Of a stretch of 63,819 nt of DNA, positions 45,795 to 57,001 are shown piece after piece. This DNA is from Acetobacter sp. DsW_063 (lineage in GTDB: Bacteria > Pseudomonadota > Alphaproteobacteria > Acetobacterales > Acetobacteraceae), in assembly GCF_002153745.1 (NCBI RefSeq), contig NZ_JOPL01000071.1, forward strand, positions 1 through 63,819. The letters run 5' to 3'. Made by a program: the position numbers and the translations under genes. How positions within the stretch are numbered: the first letter of the stretch is position 1; each line of letters opens with the position of its first letter. The notes beneath the pieces were generated by a model. The model saw nothing but the letters and a program-made list of their open reading frames with translations, was not told where the DNA came from and made no database searches.

Positions 45795-46433
45795 TCAGAT
45801 TTGCACGATATCGGAGAAATCGAATGTGGCGCCGGGCGGATTTTCTCCGATCCGAAGGTGGTTGGGCGAAAGCATCCGATGCGGCGGAACAGGCAAGTTA
45901 TAGGGCGCGGGAACGCCGGTGAAAACGCGACCCGCGAGATCGAATTTCGAACCGTGGCATGGGCATGCGTAACCGCGTCGCATCGGGTCCATGGCGCCCG
46001 ACGCATAAGCGGGGACGCAGCCCAGATGGGTGCAGACGCCTACGAGCACGCCATATTCGGGAGAGAGAGAGCGGTGCCAATTCGTGGCGTAGGGCGGCTG
46101 TTGCAGCGTTTGTGAGTCAGGGTCGCGCAGGCGTGCCCGTAACTCCGGCGTTTTCAGTTTCTCCAGCGCCTGCGGCGAGCGGCGCGTGATGAATATCGGG
46201 TTTGATCGCCAGACCACCGTCACCTGCTGCCCGACGGCGAGTGTGGACAGATCCACGTCGACCGGGACGCTGGCGACGCTGGAGTCAGCAGGGATGAGGC
46301 TTTCCAAAAACGGCCAGCACAGTGCTCCTGCGCCGATCGCGACGGTGGAGGCCGTCACGAGCGTCAGAAGATCTCTGCGCGGCGGGCTTTCCGGAGGGGA
46401 GGGCGCCGCGGCGCCGGGAGCGGAGCCGGTCAT
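45795..46433 (-). CDS. petA: Rieske iron-sulfur subunit of the cytochrome bc1 complex
   Basis: 212 aa. An N-terminal segment with [27 protein letters not shown] forms the Tat-type membrane anchor. The [2Fe-2S] site is CTHLGC ... CPCHGSKFD with two Cys and two His ligands, and [15 protein letters not shown] is the usual Pro loop. Ubiquinol:cytochrome c reductase needs petB (cytochrome b) and petC (cytochrome c1), which normally follow petA; neither is within this window. The next gene on the strand is a small exported protein. Confidence 0.92.
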   Translation of the reverse strand: MTGSAPGAAAPSPPESPPRRDLLTLVTASTVAIGAGALCWPFLESLIPADSSVASVPVDVDLSTLAVGQQVTVVWRSNPIFITRRSPQALEKLKTPELRARLRDPDSQTLQQPPYATNWHRSLSPEYGVLVGVCTHLGCVPAYASGAMDPMRRGYACPCHGSKFDLAGRVFTGVPAPYNLPVPPHRMLSPNHLRIGENPPGATFDFSDIVQI

Positions 46434-46484
46434 GTGCGCCTTGTTATCCGGTTGCCCTTGGCGGGCGCAAGCGAGGAACGTGCC

Positions 46485-46976
46485 TCAGTTCGCGCCGTTG
46501 GGGATGAGGTGGAATGTCCCCGGAGAGCCCTGATCGGAGAAGACCTGCCGGTCGACGCGGTCAACCTTGAGGGTGAACAGCTTCGGCAGAGACTTGTCCG
46601 GATTCGGGCATGATCCGGAATGTTTTTCCATCACGTCGATCTTCGTGCCGTCGGGCGGGCTATTGCCGTCGACGATGAACAGCAGGCAGTCCGGGCGGTC
46701 CCCGGTCATGCCGTTATGCGTGACGATGTTGCGTAAATGTCTGACCAGAGCAGAATCGTCGAACCAGCTTGTAGGCTGGAATGTATAGCTGTCGACCATG
46801 CGGTCGAGGATGCCGCTACGCGCCAGAAAGATCGCGCCGAGACTGAGGGGCACGACCATGATCAGCCTGCGGATGATATGCTGGCGCAGGGTGCGCGGTT
46901 TTTTACCGAAACCGACGCCGGGGCGGCCGCTCGTGGATTTGTCGCCCGGGCGAGGGGAGGTCTTGCGAAACGCCAT
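46485..46976 (-). CDS. Single-pass membrane protein of unknown function
   Basis: 163 aa starting MAFRKTSPRPGDK. A basic N-terminus is followed by one membrane segment (IMVVPLSLGAIFLARSGIL) and a soluble periplasmic part with two Cys (PDCLLFI, GSCPNPDKSL) and a C-terminal DQGSPGTFHLIP. Its start overlaps the zwf stop (TAATG), so it is coupled to zwf. I recognise no family. Confidence 0.7.
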   Translation of the reverse strand: MAFRKTSPRPGDKSTSGRPGVGFGKKPRTLRQHIIRRLIMVVPLSLGAIFLARSGILDRMVDSYTFQPTSWFDDSALVRHLRNIVTHNGMTGDRPDCLLFIVDGNSPPDGTKIDVMEKHSGSCPNPDKSLPKLFTLKVDRVDRQVFSDQGSPGTFHLIPNGAN

Positions 46977-48511
46977 TAAAAATCTTCCAGCCATTTTGAC
47001 CCGTCGCGTGCGAGCAGGTCCTTCGATGAATCAGGTCCCCAGGTCCCAGCCTTGTATGTTTCCAAAGCGCGTGCGTCTTCTTTCCAGCCAGCCAGGATCG
47101 GTTCGACCCAGCGCCAGGAGGCTTGCACTTCGTCACGACGGATGAACAGGACGGGATCGCCCTGAACCGCGTCCATCAGCAGTTCTTCGTATGAATCCGG
47201 GTAACGAGTGTGGAATTGCTCGGGGTAGGAAACGTCGAGCGTCGCCTCGCGCAGACGGAATTCGTCCTTGGATGGGTCCTTGCTGGAGAGTGTCAGAGAA
47301 ACGCCTTCATGGGGCTGTACACGAAGCACCAAACGGCTCGGTTTCGGCGCGTCCTGAAAGATTGGCCAGGGCTGGGGACGGAAGGTGATGACGATCTCGG
47401 TAGCCTTCTCGGCGAGGCGCTTGCCGGTTCGCAGATAAAAAGGAACGCCGAACCAGCGCGGCGTCCGCACCTCGGTCCGAATGGCGAGGAAAGTTTCGGT
47501 GGTGCTTGTATCGTCGCCAAGGTCGGTGAGGTATCCGTCCACGGCTTTTCCGTCGATCTCACCGGCGACGTATTGCGCACGTACGGTGTCCTTGGCCACG
47601 GCCTCCGGGCTCATAGGCTTCAGGGCGCGCAAAACCTTGAGTTTTTCATCGCGGAGGTCCGCCGCTGTCAGCGATGCGGGAGGCTCCATCGCGACGAGGC
47701 TGAGAACCTGCAACAGGTGGTTCTGCACCATGTCGCGCAAGGCTCCGGACGTGTCGTAATACGGGCCGCGCGCGCCGACCCCGACCGTCTCAGCAGCGGT
47801 TATCTGCACGCTCAGAATCGTGCCGGAGTTCCATGACCGTTCGAGCATGGGGTTGGCGAAACGGAGAGCCAGAACGTTCTGAACGGTCGTTTTTCCGAGA
47901 TAGTGATCGATACGGAAAATCTGCTCTTCCGAGAAGTACCTGCCCACGCCGGTGTTGATCTCTTCGGCCGAAGCGAGATCGACGCCGATTGGCTTTTCCA
48001 GAACGATCCTGGTGTGGGGAGAGATCAGTTCCTTGTCCGCAAACGCGGCGGCCGTCGACACATAGAGATTCGGAGCCGTGGCGATGTAGAACACCCTTGG
48101 GCGGTCTTCATGGCCGTCGAGAAGGGATTTCAGCGTGCTCCAGTCGGCGTCCTTGTCCGCAGCGTCCAGCGATGCATATTGCACGAGCTCCAAGAACGCT
48201 TCAGCCTGCGCTGCGTCATATGAATCGCTCGGGACGAATTCCTTCAGCGCCTTGGCGCCGCGTTCACGGTATTCCTCGGAAGACAATTTCGAGCGCGCGA
48301 CGCCGATGATCTGGGTGCCTTCCGGTGCCTGTCCCAAGCGGAAGCGTTGGTAGAATGCGGGAAGCAGTTTCCGCATCGTCAGGTCGCCCGTGGCGCCGAC
48401 GATGACGAAGTCGAAGGGATCGGTCTGTGTCATGACGGCCTGCGCATTGCGGGGCTCATCGGTTGGCTGATCGATTTCGGACGGCTGGCCGTTGCGCGCA
48501 GATGCAACCAT
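46976..48511 (-). CDS. zwf: Glucose-6-phosphate 1-dehydrogenase
   Basis: First enzyme of the oxidative pentose phosphate and Entner-Doudoroff routes, reducing NADP+ (or NAD+). 511 aa. The nucleotide-binding segment DFVIVGATGDLTMRKLLPAFY starts at about residue 34, followed by VLEKPIGVDLASAEEIN and the active-site RIDHYLGKTTVQNVLALRFAN. An alternative ATG at residue 27 removes a poorly conserved N-terminal extension. It forms an operon with the following membrane protein gene. Confidence 0.97.
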   Translation of the reverse strand: MVASARNGQPSEIDQPTDEPRNAQAVMTQTDPFDFVIVGATGDLTMRKLLPAFYQRFRLGQAPEGTQIIGVARSKLSSEEYRERGAKALKEFVPSDSYDAAQAEAFLELVQYASLDAADKDADWSTLKSLLDGHEDRPRVFYIATAPNLYVSTAAAFADKELISPHTRIVLEKPIGVDLASAEEINTGVGRYFSEEQIFRIDHYLGKTTVQNVLALRFANPMLERSWNSGTILSVQITAAETVGVGARGPYYDTSGALRDMVQNHLLQVLSLVAMEPPASLTAADLRDEKLKVLRALKPMSPEAVAKDTVRAQYVAGEIDGKAVDGYLTDLGDDTSTTETFLAIRTEVRTPRWFGVPFYLRTGKRLAEKATEIVITFRPQPWPIFQDAPKPSRLVLRVQPHEGVSLTLSSKDPSKDEFRLREATLDVSYPEQFHTRYPDSYEELLMDAVQGDPVLFIRRDEVQASWRWVEPILAGWKEDARALETYKAGTWGPDSSKDLLARDGSKWLEDF

Positions 48512-48899
48512 CAGGGGACTCCGTTCTGGGTGAAAAACGGCCGGCGACCGGGCGTTGGCGCCGGTGGCGATAGGCCTGCCGCTGTTTGACTGAACGTTGG
48601 ACGTCGATTTTCAACGCCGTACGCGTCGTCGCGTTCCGATCGGAAGCGATGCGCGAGCGAGCGCCCCCCTATAATCCGATCATTCGCCTGACGCCAGCCC
48701 ATCACGGCGGGTGGAGAATTAGAGCGTCTGATCCGGCGGAGCGGGGCAATTCGTCGATTGACCACGGGACGGTCGCCGGGATAATGCCGCGCGTTCGTCG
48801 TTTTGCGGCGTTCGAACAAGCCGCTGTCATGGCGCGACCGCCTTTCGGCGTAAGGGCGTCATCTTCGGCGTCGAACAACAGAGATGGAGTGATGCGGAG
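48512..48899. other. Divergent intergenic region zwf/gapR
   Basis: 388 bp holding the promoters of zwf and gapR. I find no gene, repeat or obvious operator in it. GGAG at 48886 is the likely ribosome site of gapR. Confidence 0.4.
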
Positions 48900-49172
48900 A
48901 TGGACACCGATATGGGTTCGGGCGGCGAAGACGCAGCGGTTGGCGGAATTGCGGTAGATCGCCTTCGCAGCATCATCGAGCGGGTGGAGCGCCTTGAAGA
49001 GGAGCGCAAGGCGCTTGCCGGAGATATCAAGGACATTTTCACCGAAGCCAAGTCGGCCGGTTTCGATGTGAAGGTGATTCGTCAGATCATTCGCCTTCGT
49101 CGGCAGGAGCCCTCGGAGATCGAGGAGCAGGAGACACTGCTCGACATCTACCGTCGCGCTTTGGGTATGTGA
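48900..49172 (+). CDS. gapR: GapR-family nucleoid-associated protein (DUF2312)
   Basis: 90 aa: an N-terminal acidic tail, then GGIAVDRLRSIIERVERLEEERKALAGDIKDIFTEAKSAGFDVKVIRQIIRLRR, the diagnostic alphaproteobacterial DUF2312 sequence, and a short C-terminal helix. GapR binds AT-rich, overtwisted DNA ahead of replication and transcription and is widely essential in alphaproteobacteria. The family length is about 80-90 aa. Confidence 0.95.
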   Translation: MDTDMGSGGEDAAVGGIAVDRLRSIIERVERLEEERKALAGDIKDIFTEAKSAGFDVKVIRQIIRLRRQEPSEIEEQETLLDIYRRALGM

Positions 49173-49367
49173 GTGCTACCGCCGTCAGGACTTCTGACGC
49201 GCGACAAGCCCCTGTCTGTGAAACCGGCGCGCATGTGATATTGGTTAGCCGGACGTCGGCGCTGGACGGTTCAGCGATTGCCAGTATTGGCTGCCGTTCC
49301 CATCGACCAGCGTCGTCGCGTGAAGCTTTTCCTCAATCAAGCGTTTTGTCGGAGCTTTTCCCCCTCT

Positions 49368-50234
49368 ATGTCTCCAGTTCTTCCCGAATGGCTGCCTCTC
49401 TGGGCGCAACTGCTCATTCTGGTCGTGGGCGCAGTGTTCGTGCTCGCGTTTCTGCTGATGCCGTTCGCCGTTCTCGGACTGAAGGGGCGGTTGGCCGAGA
49501 TTGAGCTTCAGCTTGAGGACGTACGGAGCGATCTTCGCGTGATCGCGGCTCGCTTGTCGGGGGGGGAGGTCCCCCGTGATCGCGCGGGAGCGGTTGGCGG
49601 TGCGGTTGAATGGGCGCCGCCTGCTCATGTCGGAGGAAAGCCTGAGCCGGAATTCCGTCAGCCGGAATTTCGACCTGCGTCGCCAGCAGGCGGCTCTCTG
49701 CCGGACGCTCCTTCTGACGTCAGGCAAGCGGCGCCTGCGCCGCGACCCGATCCTGCGACGTCGGTCAACGCACTCGCCGCTGCTCAGCGTGCTGCCGCGC
49801 ATGATGTGGGGAAGGTGGTTGACGCCTCGGATGTACGCCGCGACGTAAATTTCTTTCCAACCAGTCGGGCGGACGATCTGGGGAATGCCCTTCCTCGTGA
49901 TAGTCAGGGCGACGGTGCCGATGGGTCTCAGGTCGTTCGCGCCACCGATGCTTACGAAGCGCGGGTGACGCTTCCGCCTGAGCCGCAGCTGCGGAGCGAA
50001 ATTCGAGGTGAATTTCGAGGCGCGGCCGCTGCTGACCCGCTACGTGTCTCCAGCGGAGACAAGCGCATGCCGTGGCATGAGGAACAACCGCCGGGTGGGC
50101 CGCAGCGTGGTTTGTCCAGCGGGTCGCCGCTCGGCGGCGGAGGGGATGAGATCAAGCGTTCTGCCCCAGGTGGACGTTCGGAACCTGTTCTGCGTTGGCC
50201 GTCGCGTCGTAACGACGAGCCTGCACCTAGATAG
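49368..50234 (+). CDS. Membrane-anchored protein with coiled coil and disordered tail
   Basis: 288 aa from MSPVLPEWLPLWAQLL. One N-terminal membrane helix (LLILVVGAVFVLAFLLMPFAVLG) is followed by a short coiled coil (LAEIELQLEDVRSDLRVIAARLSGG) and a long Pro/Ala/Gly/Arg-rich region with repeats such as EFRQPEFRP. It has the layout of envelope-anchored scaffolding or TIGR-type small coiled-coil proteins; no specific family recognised. On the same strand as gapR, about 195 bp after it. Confidence 0.65.
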   Translation: MSPVLPEWLPLWAQLLILVVGAVFVLAFLLMPFAVLGLKGRLAEIELQLEDVRSDLRVIAARLSGGEVPRDRAGAVGGAVEWAPPAHVGGKPEPEFRQPEFRPASPAGGSLPDAPSDVRQAAPAPRPDPATSVNALAAAQRAAAHDVGKVVDASDVRRDVNFFPTSRADDLGNALPRDSQGDGADGSQVVRATDAYEARVTLPPEPQLRSEIRGEFRGAAAADPLRVSSGDKRMPWHEEQPPGGPQRGLSSGSPLGGGGDEIKRSAPGGRSEPVLRWPSRRNDEPAPR

Positions 50235-50734
50235 GTCGCGCGTTGAGGCGGGCGTGATAGCGTTCTGCTGTGTGACGGCGATGGTTCTGAATTTTTGATT
50301 GCGGGCGTTGGATGCGTTCCGTTTGGGGGCATTCAGCGCTCCAGTGGAATTGTCACGGTCCCGCGCTTGTGTCTGCATAGTAGTGGAGTGCAGTCGACCC
50401 TACTCGTTGGGGGTGATGGGTTGCGACGATCCTTGATATGTGCTTTGGAATTTGATCTATATTTATATAGTTAACCTTCATTATAATATAATTATCTTTT
50501 ATATTTCTGAGTATATTATATAATTACTTTATTATGAAATTTATCTTGTGAAATACTAAAAAATACCTCTGGGTAAAATTTGGATATAATTTCGGAATAA
50601 ACGCAACGGATTGAATGCACATTTAGATTAAATAGAAACAAAAAGATACGATGAATTATTAATATTAACGGTAATTTTTTTTGATACAAAAGCTCTGGTC
50701 GATTACAGTCGAAATCCGATTCGATTGGGTTGTT
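50235..50734. other. AT-rich patch without genes
   Basis: About 500 bp, of which 50450-50730 is strikingly AT-rich (runs such as TATAATATAATTATC). No coding frame looks real. Together with the following broken acyltransferase gene it looks like the edge of a transferred segment. Confidence 0.5.
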
Positions 50735-51804
50735 ATGAGCCAAAAAGTAAAAAGAGAGTACTAATATCTCGATTTTATGAGATTTGTATGTTCTCTGTGC
50801 GTGATATTGCATCACAGCTTTCAATATCTCACGACATACCCATATCTCAATCACACGCATGTCGTAGTCGATTTTTTTATCATGCTGGGTGGGTTTGTGG
50901 CGACTAACGCCGACGAACCGAAACTCGAAAGTGAGCGCATAACGTTTCGAGATTTTGTCCGGCATCGATTCCTGCGGTTGTTTCCGTTGATGTCGGTGGG
51001 TGTTTTCTTGGGGTCAGTATTTTTTATCCTGACGCACCATGATTTTCGTCTTCCATTGATCGCTTTTGTCTTCGCGTATGCAGTGCTCAATCTTCTTCTT
51101 ATACCAAGGATTTTTGGGGATTATTATATAAAAAAGACAATGCGGTTATTTCGAATCCGCCGTTATCTACGATTATATATCAGACGACGATTACCTTCAT
51201 TTGGGCTCGGTGGTTTGTCGGGTGTCGCACCCGCACCGTCGCTGCCATCGTGACGATTTCCGGCGTGCTGTTCGCGATTTCTGCATATTTTACTAATGAG
51301 TTGAACGTTGGTTGGGGTGGACCTCACGCGATATGGGGTTATCTGAGGACGTTTTACGATTTCTTCGCCGGAGTGCTTATATACCGGCTACGCAGGTATA
51401 TTCCGACATCGAAGGTCATACCTTTCTTCTCGTTTTTCGTGATTATCGTTATCATATTCCCACCATTTTCGTCGATTTTATGGAAAATATTTACTTTTTA
51501 TGTGATGCCGCCGTGGGCGCTCATATGCGGAGTTTCCGCTCGTGGCCAGCATATCGTGTATGGCGACAAATGGTTTGGCCGTTTGTCATATTCGAATTAC
51601 GTAACGCACTGGCTGGTCTTATACGTAATTGCTCTTGTTATCCCCGACACAAACAACTTCGCCGCAGTTGGCCTCGCGGTTGTTCTATCGGTAATGGTCG
51701 CTTTCCTGACGATGAAATATTACGATATTCCAGTGTCTGCATGGGTGAACAAAAAGTTCGATCACCAGCGCAGGGAAGCGTCGATACCCTTGCTCAGTCG
51801 TTAG
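50735..51804 (+). pseudogene. Broken acyltransferase-3 family gene
   Basis: The reading frame starts MSQKVKREY, meets an in-frame TAA at 50762-50764, and continues YLDFMRFVCSLCVILHH, the usual N-terminus of membrane acyltransferases (O-acetyltransferase type). Near 51130-51135 an A6 run needs one more A to join LLLIPRIFGDYYIKK to DNAVISNPPLSTIIYQ and FIWARWFVG, after which membrane segments continue (VLFAISAYF, FYDFFAGVLIYRL, WFGRLSYSNYVTHWLVLYVI) to the end. Total intact length would be about 355 aa, normal for the family. Base composition is AT-rich against the neighbours, suggesting horizontal gain then loss. A sequencing error could explain the homopolymer shift but not also the TAA. Confidence 0.75.
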
Positions 51805-51868
51805 GACGTTGAGGCGTAACAGCGGAGCACGCGGCTCCGCACAGCCCTTTAGCTCCTCCGGATTGACC

Positions 51869-54108
<2,240 letters not shown>

Positions 54109-54131
54109 TCACTAGTCTGGTCGCTGATCCG

Positions 54132-54154
54132 TATGCGGGTTTCATACCCGCATA
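54132..54154 (-). terminator. Perfect 9-bp hairpin after rpmA
   Basis: TATGCGGGT (54132-54140) and ACCCGCATA (54146-54154) enclose a 5-nt loop, 8 bp after the rpmA stop. No T tract; probably part of the same termination or mRNA-end structure as the next hairpin. Confidence 0.5.
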
Positions 54155-54161
54155 GGACCAA

Positions 54162-54431
54162 TCACTCTGCGGCGAGCGGAAGAGCCTCGACCGACACATG
54201 AACGCGATCGTCGCCGCGACGCGAGAAGCGCACTGCGCCGTCGACAAGGGCGAACAGAGTGTGATCGCGGCCGACGCCAACGTTGGTGCCCGGCTTCATC
54301 TTCGTGCCACGCTGGCGGACGATGATGTTTCCGGCGATAACGGCCTCTCCGCCGAACTTCTTGACGCCGAGGCGGCGGCCGGCGCTATCGCGTCCGTTAC
54401 GTGACGAACCGCCTGCTTTCTTTTGTGCCAT
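54162..54431 (-). CDS. rpmA: Ribosomal protein bL27
   Basis: 89 aa starting [28 protein letters not shown], the near-invariant L27 N-terminus that reaches the peptidyl transferase centre; further [27 protein letters not shown]. Follows rplU in an operon. Confidence 0.98.
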   Translation of the reverse strand: MAQKKAGGSSRNGRDSAGRRLGVKKFGGEAVIAGNIIVRQRGTKMKPGTNVGVGRDHTLFALVDGAVRFSRRGDDRVHVSVEALPLAAE

Positions 54432-54483
54432 GAACTTTGCTCCTTACTGATGCTGGCTCTGCTCGATCCTCCTTGGGAGGAGA

Positions 54484-54798
54484 TCAGGCCGCGACGATCT
54501 CGCTGATGCGCAGGACGGTGACCGGCTGGCGGTGTCCGTTCTTGCGGCGGCTGTTCTGGCGGCGGCGCTTCTTGAAGATGATGATCTTCGCAAGGCGGTC
54601 CTGAGCGATGACGGTGGCCGTCACTTTGGCGCCGGGGACAAGGGGAGCGCCGATCGTCGTGCCGGCTTCGCCGCCGACAGCGAGGACGTCTTCGAACGTC
54701 ACGGTGGCGCCAGCCTCAACCTCAAGCTTCTCGACCTTGAGCACGGCGTTCGGCGTTACGCGATACTGTTTGCCGCCTGTGCGGATGACTGCGAACAT
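54484..54798 (-). CDS. rplU: Ribosomal protein bL21
   Basis: 104 aa starting [26 protein letters not shown] with the L21 signature [21 protein letters not shown] near the end. It is first in the rplU-rpmA operon. Confidence 0.98.
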   Translation of the reverse strand: MFAVIRTGGKQYRVTPNAVLKVEKLEVEAGATVTFEDVLAVGGEAGTTIGAPLVPGAKVTATVIAQDRLAKIIIFKKRRRQNSRRKNGHRQPVTVLRISEIVAA

Positions 54799-55036
54799 AA
54801 TAAACTCGTCTCTTCTCGATCAATCGACGTCTCGCGGCGTGTTGGCGCAGGCGATCGGTCCAGTCGCTTTTTCTCGTTGGCCGTGCGTCACGGCTGGCTC
54901 CGCCTTCTTTGAGCGGAGTGGGCTTTTAAGCGCTGGAGGCCGCTTTCGTCAACCGGAATCACGAGGCTGAAAAAAAGGGTCTTGTCTCCAATCACGCAGA
55001 CGCATATGTAAGCGCCACCGCGTCGCCGGAAGCGAC

Positions 55037-55125
55037 GGAGAGGTGCCAGAGTGGTCGATTGGGGCGGTCTCGAAAACCGTTGTGCCTTATGGGTACCGTG
55101 GGTTCGAATCCCACCTTCTCCGCCA
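55037..55125 (+). tRNA. tRNA-Ser (anticodon CGA)
   Basis: 89 nt with encoded CCA. The acceptor arms GGAGAGG and CTTCTCC pair with one G-U, the T loop is GGTTCGAATCC, the anticodon stem CGGT/ACCG holds the 7-nt loop CTCGAAA, and there is a long variable arm, as expected of a class II tRNA. Reads TCG codons. Confidence 0.96.
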
Positions 55126-55230
55126 AATTTACTTAAATCGCTAAAATAGAGCGTTCATACCGCTCCTTCGGGTCGATTCCGGGCGTTCAGTCGCGGCTTC
55201 GTCGCCGTGGCGACAAGTCGTCCTGTGCGC

Positions 55231-56139
55231 CTACTGCGAGTGGACAAAATCCGGCGCCTCGCTCTCCATTAAACTGACAAACCTCAACACGGCGGGAGGC
55301 AGCGCTGTCCGCCCAGTTGTGAGGCCAAGCTTCCTTTGCATGGTAAGCATTTCGATCGGCAGCTCTTTCAGATAGGGCGCCTGTAGCTGCCGGGCCAGAA
55401 TATGGCGGGAGACAAAGCAGACCAATCCGCTGTGAGCGATCATTGGCAACAATAATGGCGTCGCGTTGACCTCCATGCGCGCTTTAGGGGGCGGCAGTCC
55501 GTAAGTCTTAAATCGTTCGTCCAGCCACACGCGGCTGGCCACCTGCTGTACCGGCAATACCCATTGCTCGTTTGCGAGATCTGCAATGCTGACATTTTTG
55601 CGTCGAAAAAGGCGGTGCGTCTGGGTGGCGGCGATTACGACCGTGTCTGTAAGCAGCGGGTGGCTGCTGAATTCTTCGTCTGCGTCTGTTACGAGTCCGA
55701 GGATAGCGTCGATGTTCCCGTGCCGCAGCTCATCACGCAGGATGTAATTCATGCCGACTGTAATCGTCACTTTTACGTTCGGCATATTGCGAGTGAGAAT
55801 TTCGCAAACTGCAGGCAGCATTAATTCCGACATGACGGGGCCACAGCCAATCCTGAGAACGCCTGCGCCGCCTGCCGCGAATTCCTGAATTTCGCGCAAT
55901 GCGTTGGTGGCCATTAGATTGAGCCGACGCGCTTGCTGTAGAAGCGCGTCCCCAACGGCGGTCAGTCTTATGCCCCGTCCTTCACGCTCGAAGAGCCGCG
56001 CTCCGACGGCGCTCTCGAGCCGCCTGACGCATTTGCTAAGCGCCGGCTGGCTGAGGTGCAATTGTTCGGCTGCGAGGCGCAGATGCCCCAGCTCCGCGAT
56101 TACCTCAAAGTAGCGCAAGTCTCGGGAGTCGACGTTCAT
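55231..56139 (-). CDS. LysR-family regulator of the RraA/transporter genes
   Basis: 302 aa. The N-terminal winged helix LRYFEVIAELGHLRLAAEQLHLSQPALSKCVRRLESAVGARLFEREG is standard LysR; the rest is the periplasmic-binding-fold sensor domain. It is divergent from the RraA-like gene with 105 bp between, the usual layout for a regulator of its neighbours. The effector is probably the hydroxyacid handled by them. Confidence 0.92.
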   Translation of the reverse strand: MNVDSRDLRYFEVIAELGHLRLAAEQLHLSQPALSKCVRRLESAVGARLFEREGRGIRLTAVGDALLQQARRLNLMATNALREIQEFAAGGAGVLRIGCGPVMSELMLPAVCEILTRNMPNVKVTITVGMNYILRDELRHGNIDAILGLVTDADEEFSSHPLLTDTVVIAATQTHRLFRRKNVSIADLANEQWVLPVQQVASRVWLDERFKTYGLPPPKARMEVNATPLLLPMIAHSGLVCFVSRHILARQLQAPYLKELPIEMLTMQRKLGLTTGRTALPPAVLRFVSLMESEAPDFVHSQ

Positions 56140-56142
56140 CTT

Positions 56143-56157
56143 ATAACTCTGGGTAAT
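56143..56157. promoter_or_regulatory. Possible LysR-type operator
   Basis: ATAAC (56143-56147) and GTAAT (56153-56157), separated by five bases, form a T-N11-A type imperfect inverted repeat (GTTAT would be perfect) just upstream of the LysR gene, in the divergent region. Confidence 0.35.
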
Positions 56158-56244
56158 TGATTGCAGAAAATTATTGAATAGATGTTTTGTAAACGTGGCG
56201 CCTATCCTGCGCCAGCTTTTCGATGAAATGCAGTGCAGGGGCCC

Positions 56245-56955
56245 ATGGACATTTTACCATCTCTTGACCAGCAAGCTGGCTGGCCGCCCGGCTGGCGCAT
56301 CCTCCCTAATGGGGCGCCGATTGCGGACGAGGTTATCGATGCGTGGCGTACAATCCCGGTCGCGGTGGCGGGAGATTGCATGGGACGGAGCATAGGTGCG
56401 ACCGGTCTGCGACAGTACCATCCTGATCTTGCAACGGTGATGTGTGGGCGCGCTATCACTGTCCGCACCCGTCCGGGCGATAATCTCGTGATTCATAAAG
56501 CCATGCTTATGGCGAGTCCGGGCGACGTTATCGTGATTGACGCAGGCGGGTCAGTGGAGCAGGCGATTGTCGGCGGCTTGATGCGTACTACTGCGATCGC
56601 ACGTAAACTCGGCGGGTTCATCGTGGATGGCGCAGTTCGTGATCTACTCGAATGGCAAGAAGGGGGCATGCCGTGTTTCGCGCGCGGTCATACCCATCGC
56701 GGGCCCAGCAAGGATGGCCCGGGCGCGGTCAACATCCCGATCAGTTGTGGGGGACTGGTGGTGCAGCCGGGTGATCTGATTTTGGGCGATGCTGACGGAA
56801 TTCTCGCAATCCCAGCGGATGAACTGTTTGGCTTGATGCCCAAGGTGCAGGCCCATCTTGAGCGGGAGGCCGCCATTCGTGAGACAAATGCTAGAGAAGG
56901 CGGAAATGCCGATCGCATCAATGCGTTGCTGCGTAGTAAGGGCCTGACTATATGA
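56245..56955 (+). CDS. RraA-family aldolase-like protein
   Basis: 236 aa from MDILPSLDQQAGW. Family motifs: GRAITVRTRPGDNLVIHKAM, GDVIVIDAGG, GGLMRTTAIARKLGGFIVDGAVRDL, GPGAVNIPISCGGLVVQPGDLILGDADGI. The Arg-Asp pair in VDGAVRD binds substrate and divalent metal in 4-hydroxy-4-methyl-2-oxoglutarate/4-carboxy-4-hydroxy-2-oxoadipate aldolases; these features are present, so an aldolase is more likely than an RNase E inhibitor. Divergent from a LysR gene and followed by a hydroxycarboxylate transporter. Confidence 0.85.
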   Translation: MDILPSLDQQAGWPPGWRILPNGAPIADEVIDAWRTIPVAVAGDCMGRSIGATGLRQYHPDLATVMCGRAITVRTRPGDNLVIHKAMLMASPGDVIVIDAGGSVEQAIVGGLMRTTAIARKLGGFIVDGAVRDLLEWQEGGMPCFARGHTHRGPSKDGPGAVNIPISCGGLVVQPGDLILGDADGILAIPADELFGLMPKVQAHLEREAAIRETNAREGGNADRINALLRSKGLTI

Positions 56956-57001
56956 TACGCGCGTAAATTAGTCATTATAAATAAAAAATAAAAGATAAAA
57001 A

